Translations under genes and position numbers: made by a program
DNA from: Opitutaceae bacterium UBA4094
Lineage (GTDB): Bacteria > Verrucomicrobiota > Verrucomicrobiia > Opitutales > Opitutaceae
Direction: 5' to 3'
Length of the DNA stretch: 7,990 nt
NCBI GenBank assembly: GCA_002382525.1
Contig: DFYA01000213.1
Location: 1 to 7,990, forward strand
Shown here: in pieces, positions 6,075 through 7,990 of the stretch
Position numbering within the stretch: the stretch's first letter is position 1
Layout of the letters: each line of letters opens with the position of its first letter
Notes under the pieces: generated by a model
What the model was told of the DNA's origin: nothing
Seen by the model: only the letters and a program-made list of their open reading frames with translations
Database searches by the model: none

Positions 6075-6578
6075 ATGACGTCGCTCTCGGATTCAAATAA
6101 GACGGTTTTCCGCGTGGAATGGCTGCGGCTGTATAAGGCGCTGTGTAAGTTCATGGCCATCGCGTTCACCGTGCCGATGGTGGTCTTTATCGTCCTACGG
6201 CTAACCCTATGCGGGTTCGACACGGAAGCCGCGTTCAAGAACCTTTCCCTTCCCGTGGCGGTTCTGATCTTGGCCGGAGGCCCGGTTATGCTGTCGATCT
6301 GTGCGTTCCCGATCGCGTTCTATTTCAAATGGGCGAGTATCACCCTCACGGATACGCATATCGAAGGAAGAAGCTATTGGGGGATGAGGAACCGGGTTCC
6401 TTTGGAGGATATCGTCGGGCTCGCGCCGTTTAGCAGCAACGGCATCAACGCCGTGGTCGTGGAGAGCAACACGCACGGAAAGATCTACATCTCGGACCAC
6501 ACCGAATGCCTCGATGACCTCGTGGTGTTGCTCGCGACTTATGTGCCGGAGGAGCGTGGCCTTCGTGAACCCGCATAG
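6075..6578 (+). CDS. Hypothetical two-helix membrane protein
   Basis: I do not recognise this 167-residue protein. After a short polar start it has two hydrophobic segments (about residues 25-45, FMAIAFTVPMVVFIVLRL; and about 58-83, LSLPVAVLILAGGPVMLSICAFPIAF). A soluble C-terminal part of about 80 residues follows, with alternating beta-like strands (WASITLTDTHIEGRSYWGMRNRVPLEDIVGL). This layout resembles small bacterial proteins with a PH-like (YdbT/bPH type) domain after two helices, but that is only a structural analogy. It follows the cysK terminator, so it needs its own promoter; none is clear in 6025-6074. Its codon use (AGG, AGA, CTA, more A/T at third positions) differs from the flanking genes, hinting at recent acquisition or low expression. 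It ends 22 bases before the next gene. Confidence 0.7.
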   Translation: MTSLSDSNKTVFRVEWLRLYKALCKFMAIAFTVPMVVFIVLRLTLCGFDTEAAFKNLSLPVAVLILAGGPVMLSICAFPIAFYFKWASITLTDTHIEGRSYWGMRNRVPLEDIVGLAPFSSNGINAVVVESNTHGKIYISDHTECLDDLVVLLATYVPEERGLREPA

Positions 6579-6600
6579 ACAACGGGGGCGCAACCAAACC

Positions 6601-7023
6601 ATGCGGTTGACACGGCTTGCCTTGCGCGGTCTAGGGTGGGGCGTGCGTCGCGTCTTTTCCATCGTTGCCTGTTTGCTCGCGGTCCTGTGGCTGCCAGCGA
6701 CGTTGCATTGTGGATTGGAAACCGCCGGGCTTTGGCTCCACGAACATGCCGAGGAATCCGCCGACATGGGGTGCGCCGAAGCGTGCCACAACGAGGCATG
6801 CACCGTGGTGGAGGAGGGCAGTTATAAAAACTCCTCGGGTATTCTAAAAGTCCCGACGCCAGTGCTCGCGCTTTGTGTGATGCATACCGTGATGCTCCGC
6901 GCCGACGCGGTGTTTGTCCCGGAACCCGTGCCCGAGCGCGCCGAGTCGCCGCCCGAACTGGCCCGCACGTGGCAGTTCACCGCTCGCACGGCTTTGCTGC
7001 CGGGGGCGCCTTCGATCGCTTAA
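6601..7023 (+). CDS. Small Cys/His-rich exported or anchored protein before an efflux channel gene
   Basis: This 140-residue protein has no function I can name. An Arg-rich start (MRLTRLALRGLGWGVRR) and hydrophobic stretch (18-34) form a signal peptide or anchor. Beyond it lies a short region crowded with potential metal ligands: His36, Cys37, His47, His49, Cys58, Cys62, His63 and Cys67 (the pattern C-X3-C-H-X3-C at 58-67), plus many Glu. A second mildly hydrophobic stretch (86-100) and a Pro/Glu-rich tail follow. A periplasmic metal sensor or chaperone for the downstream efflux system is a reasonable guess. The start at 6601 is chosen because the signal-like sequence begins there; the frame is open upstream to 6514, but that part overlaps the previous gene and looks unlike protein. 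It is not a good lipoprotein: the residue before Cys37 is His. Confidence 0.68.
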   Translation: MRLTRLALRGLGWGVRRVFSIVACLLAVLWLPATLHCGLETAGLWLHEHAEESADMGCAEACHNEACTVVEEGSYKNSSGILKVPTPVLALCVMHTVMLRADAVFVPEPVPERAESPPELARTWQFTARTALLPGAPSIA

Positions 7024-7048
7024 ACGGATTCCTGCGCGAATCCGTTTT
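7022..7048 (+). terminator. Perfect 10-bp hairpin between the Cys/His-rich gene and the channel gene
   Basis: AAACGGATTC (7022-7031) and GAATCCGTTT (7038-7047) are exact complements around the loop CTGCGC, and the T run extends to 7048. The hairpin starts at the last bases of the upstream stop codon. It reads as an intrinsic terminator with a short U tract, though the A/T-flanked arms would work on either strand. If partial, it would lower expression of the channel gene relative to the small gene. Confidence 0.65.
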
Positions 7049-7129
7049 GGTCCTCCCGTGCGTGTGCACGCGCCCGCCCGCGTGTTGGCACGTCCGTTCA
7101 ACGTCCGCGAATCGTCGCCTCTTCCTGTC

Positions 7130-7990
7130 ATGCCTCGCTCCCAATTCTCTTTCGTTTTCATCGTTTGTTTTTCCGCCGCTGCCTGCCTCGCGGCGGACTC
7201 CGCATCGGACGTCGGTCTCACGCTGTCCGAGGCCTTGCGACGCGCCAACGCGAATAATCCCGCGCTGATTGCCCAAGGGTTTCACGAGCGGGCTGCCGAG
7301 GCCCGAATCGAGCAGGCCGGATTGCGGCCCAATCCCACGCTCGACGTGATGGCGGAAAACATCGCCGGCACCGGCGCGTTGCGCGGCGTCGATGGTTTGG
7401 AAACCACCGTGCAGGCCAGCCAGACGCTTGAACGCGGAGACAAGCGCCTGAAACGCCTCGCACTCGCGCGCAGCGATCGCGATGCCGCCGCCCGCGAGTT
7501 TGCCGTGCGCCGCACCGAGGTGCTCTCCGCGACCGCGCTTGCTTATGTCGAAACGCTCGCGGCCCAACGCCGTGTCGCGCTCGCGGCAGAGCCGTTGACA
7601 CTCGCCCGTGACACCATCGCCTCCGCCGAGGCTCGCGTGAAAGAAGGCATGGGTTCGCCCGCCGAACTCGCCCGCGCTCGCGCCGCGCTTGCCGGAGCGA
7701 AAGCCGAACACGCGCGCGCCGAAAGCGCGTTGATCTCCGCCCGCGCCGCGCTCGCCGCAGCGTGGGCCGGCGAACCGGACGACGTGCCCGAACTAAGCGG
7801 CACGCTTCCGACCCCTGACAACCTGCCTTCGCCCGAGGCCTTTCTCGGCAAGTTGCCGCTTCATCCGCGCCTCGCGTTGCAGGAGTCGCTCGTCGCGACG
7901 CAGCGTGCCGCCCTCGACCTTGAACGCGCGCAAAGCGTGCAAGACGTGACGGTGGGCGGAGGCGTGCGTTTCCTGCGCGACGGTTCGGAC
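7130..7990 (+). CDS. TolC-family outer-membrane efflux protein, CzcC/CusC-like (3' end outside the window)
   Basis: The ORF starts at ATG 7130 and stays open for 287 codons to the window edge; full-length relatives have about 400-450 residues. A signal peptide (MPRSQFSFVFIVCFSAAACLA, cleavage near 21-22) precedes LTLSEALRRANANNPAL (30-46), the usual start of the first OEP repeat. QAGLRPNPTLDV (62-73), then ASQTLERGDKRLKR (96-109), match the CzcC-type strand motif with its E-x-G-x-K/R. Long Ala/Arg/Glu-rich helices with VKEGMGSPAELARARAAL (170-187) form the periplasmic tunnel, and a second repeat starts near 245 (HPRLALQESLVATQRAALDLERA). It would be the outer-membrane exit duct of a tripartite pump exporting metal ions or other toxic compounds; the adaptor and RND genes should lie just downstream. 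Cys19 does not sit in a convincing lipobox. Confidence 0.88.
   Translation, partial: MPRSQFSFVFIVCFSAAACLAADSASDVGLTLSEALRRANANNPALIAQGFHERAAEARIEQAGLRPNPTLDVMAENIAGTGALRGVDGLETTVQASQTLERGDKRLKRLALARSDRDAAAREFAVRRTEVLSATALAYVETLAAQRRVALAAEPLTLARDTIASAEARVKEGMGSPAELARARAALAGAKAEHARAESALISARAALAAAWAGEPDDVPELSGTLPTPDNLPSPEAFLGKLPLHPRLALQESLVATQRAALDLERAQSVQDVTVGGGVRFLRDGSD

Noticed and set aside
6605..6640. TTGACA (6605-6610) resembling a sigma-70 -35 box
   Set aside because: No good -10 box follows at 16-18 bases (TCTAGG or CTAGGG only), and it lies within the coding start of the Cys/His-rich gene. It is probably chance.

Overview
The window is about 8 kb of GC-rich (roughly 60% or more by eye) Gram-negative bacterial DNA. 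All real genes I find are on the plus strand. Outer-membrane proteins with signal peptides (a porin and a TolC-type channel), strong G/C at third codon positions, and start codons that mostly lack a Shine-Dalgarno sequence together suggest a member of Verrucomicrobiota, perhaps Opitutaceae. That placement is inference from style and gene content, not from a marker gene. No rRNA, tRNA, CRISPR or mobile element is visible, and no gene-free stretch exceeds 300 bases.

Positions 12-5945 form a sulfur-acquisition region. It opens with an Rrf2-family, IscR/CymR-like regulator carrying four cysteines (12-593). Twelve bases later comes a 57-residue YezD/DUF2292 protein (606-779), whose stop codon lies in the loop of a probable terminator. 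A 171-base leader with several inverted repeats precedes an OprP/OprO-like porin (951-2333). The porin is followed by a periplasmic binding protein (2354-3313), an ABC ATPase (3310-4119) and an ABC permease (4116-4880) of the SsuABC/TauABC type. The three ABC genes are joined by two ATGA overlaps. Seventy-five bases further is cysteine synthase CysK (4956-5945), closed by a strong intrinsic terminator (5985-6024). The inferred flow is: an anionic sulfur compound crosses the outer membrane through the porin, is bound and imported by the ABC system, and after reduction to sulfide is fixed into cysteine by CysK. The Rrf2 protein is the likely sensor and regulator. No desulfonating oxygenase or sulfate-reduction enzyme lies in the window, so the imported compound remains unsettled.

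After the terminator is an unrelated small two-helix membrane protein (6075-6578) with base and codon use unlike its neighbours. The last part looks like the front of a metal-efflux locus: a short exported or anchored Cys/His-rich protein (6601-7023), a perfect 10-bp hairpin (7022-7047), and the first 287 codons of a CzcC/CusC-like TolC-family outer-membrane factor (7130 to the window edge), presumably followed by RND pump genes outside the window.
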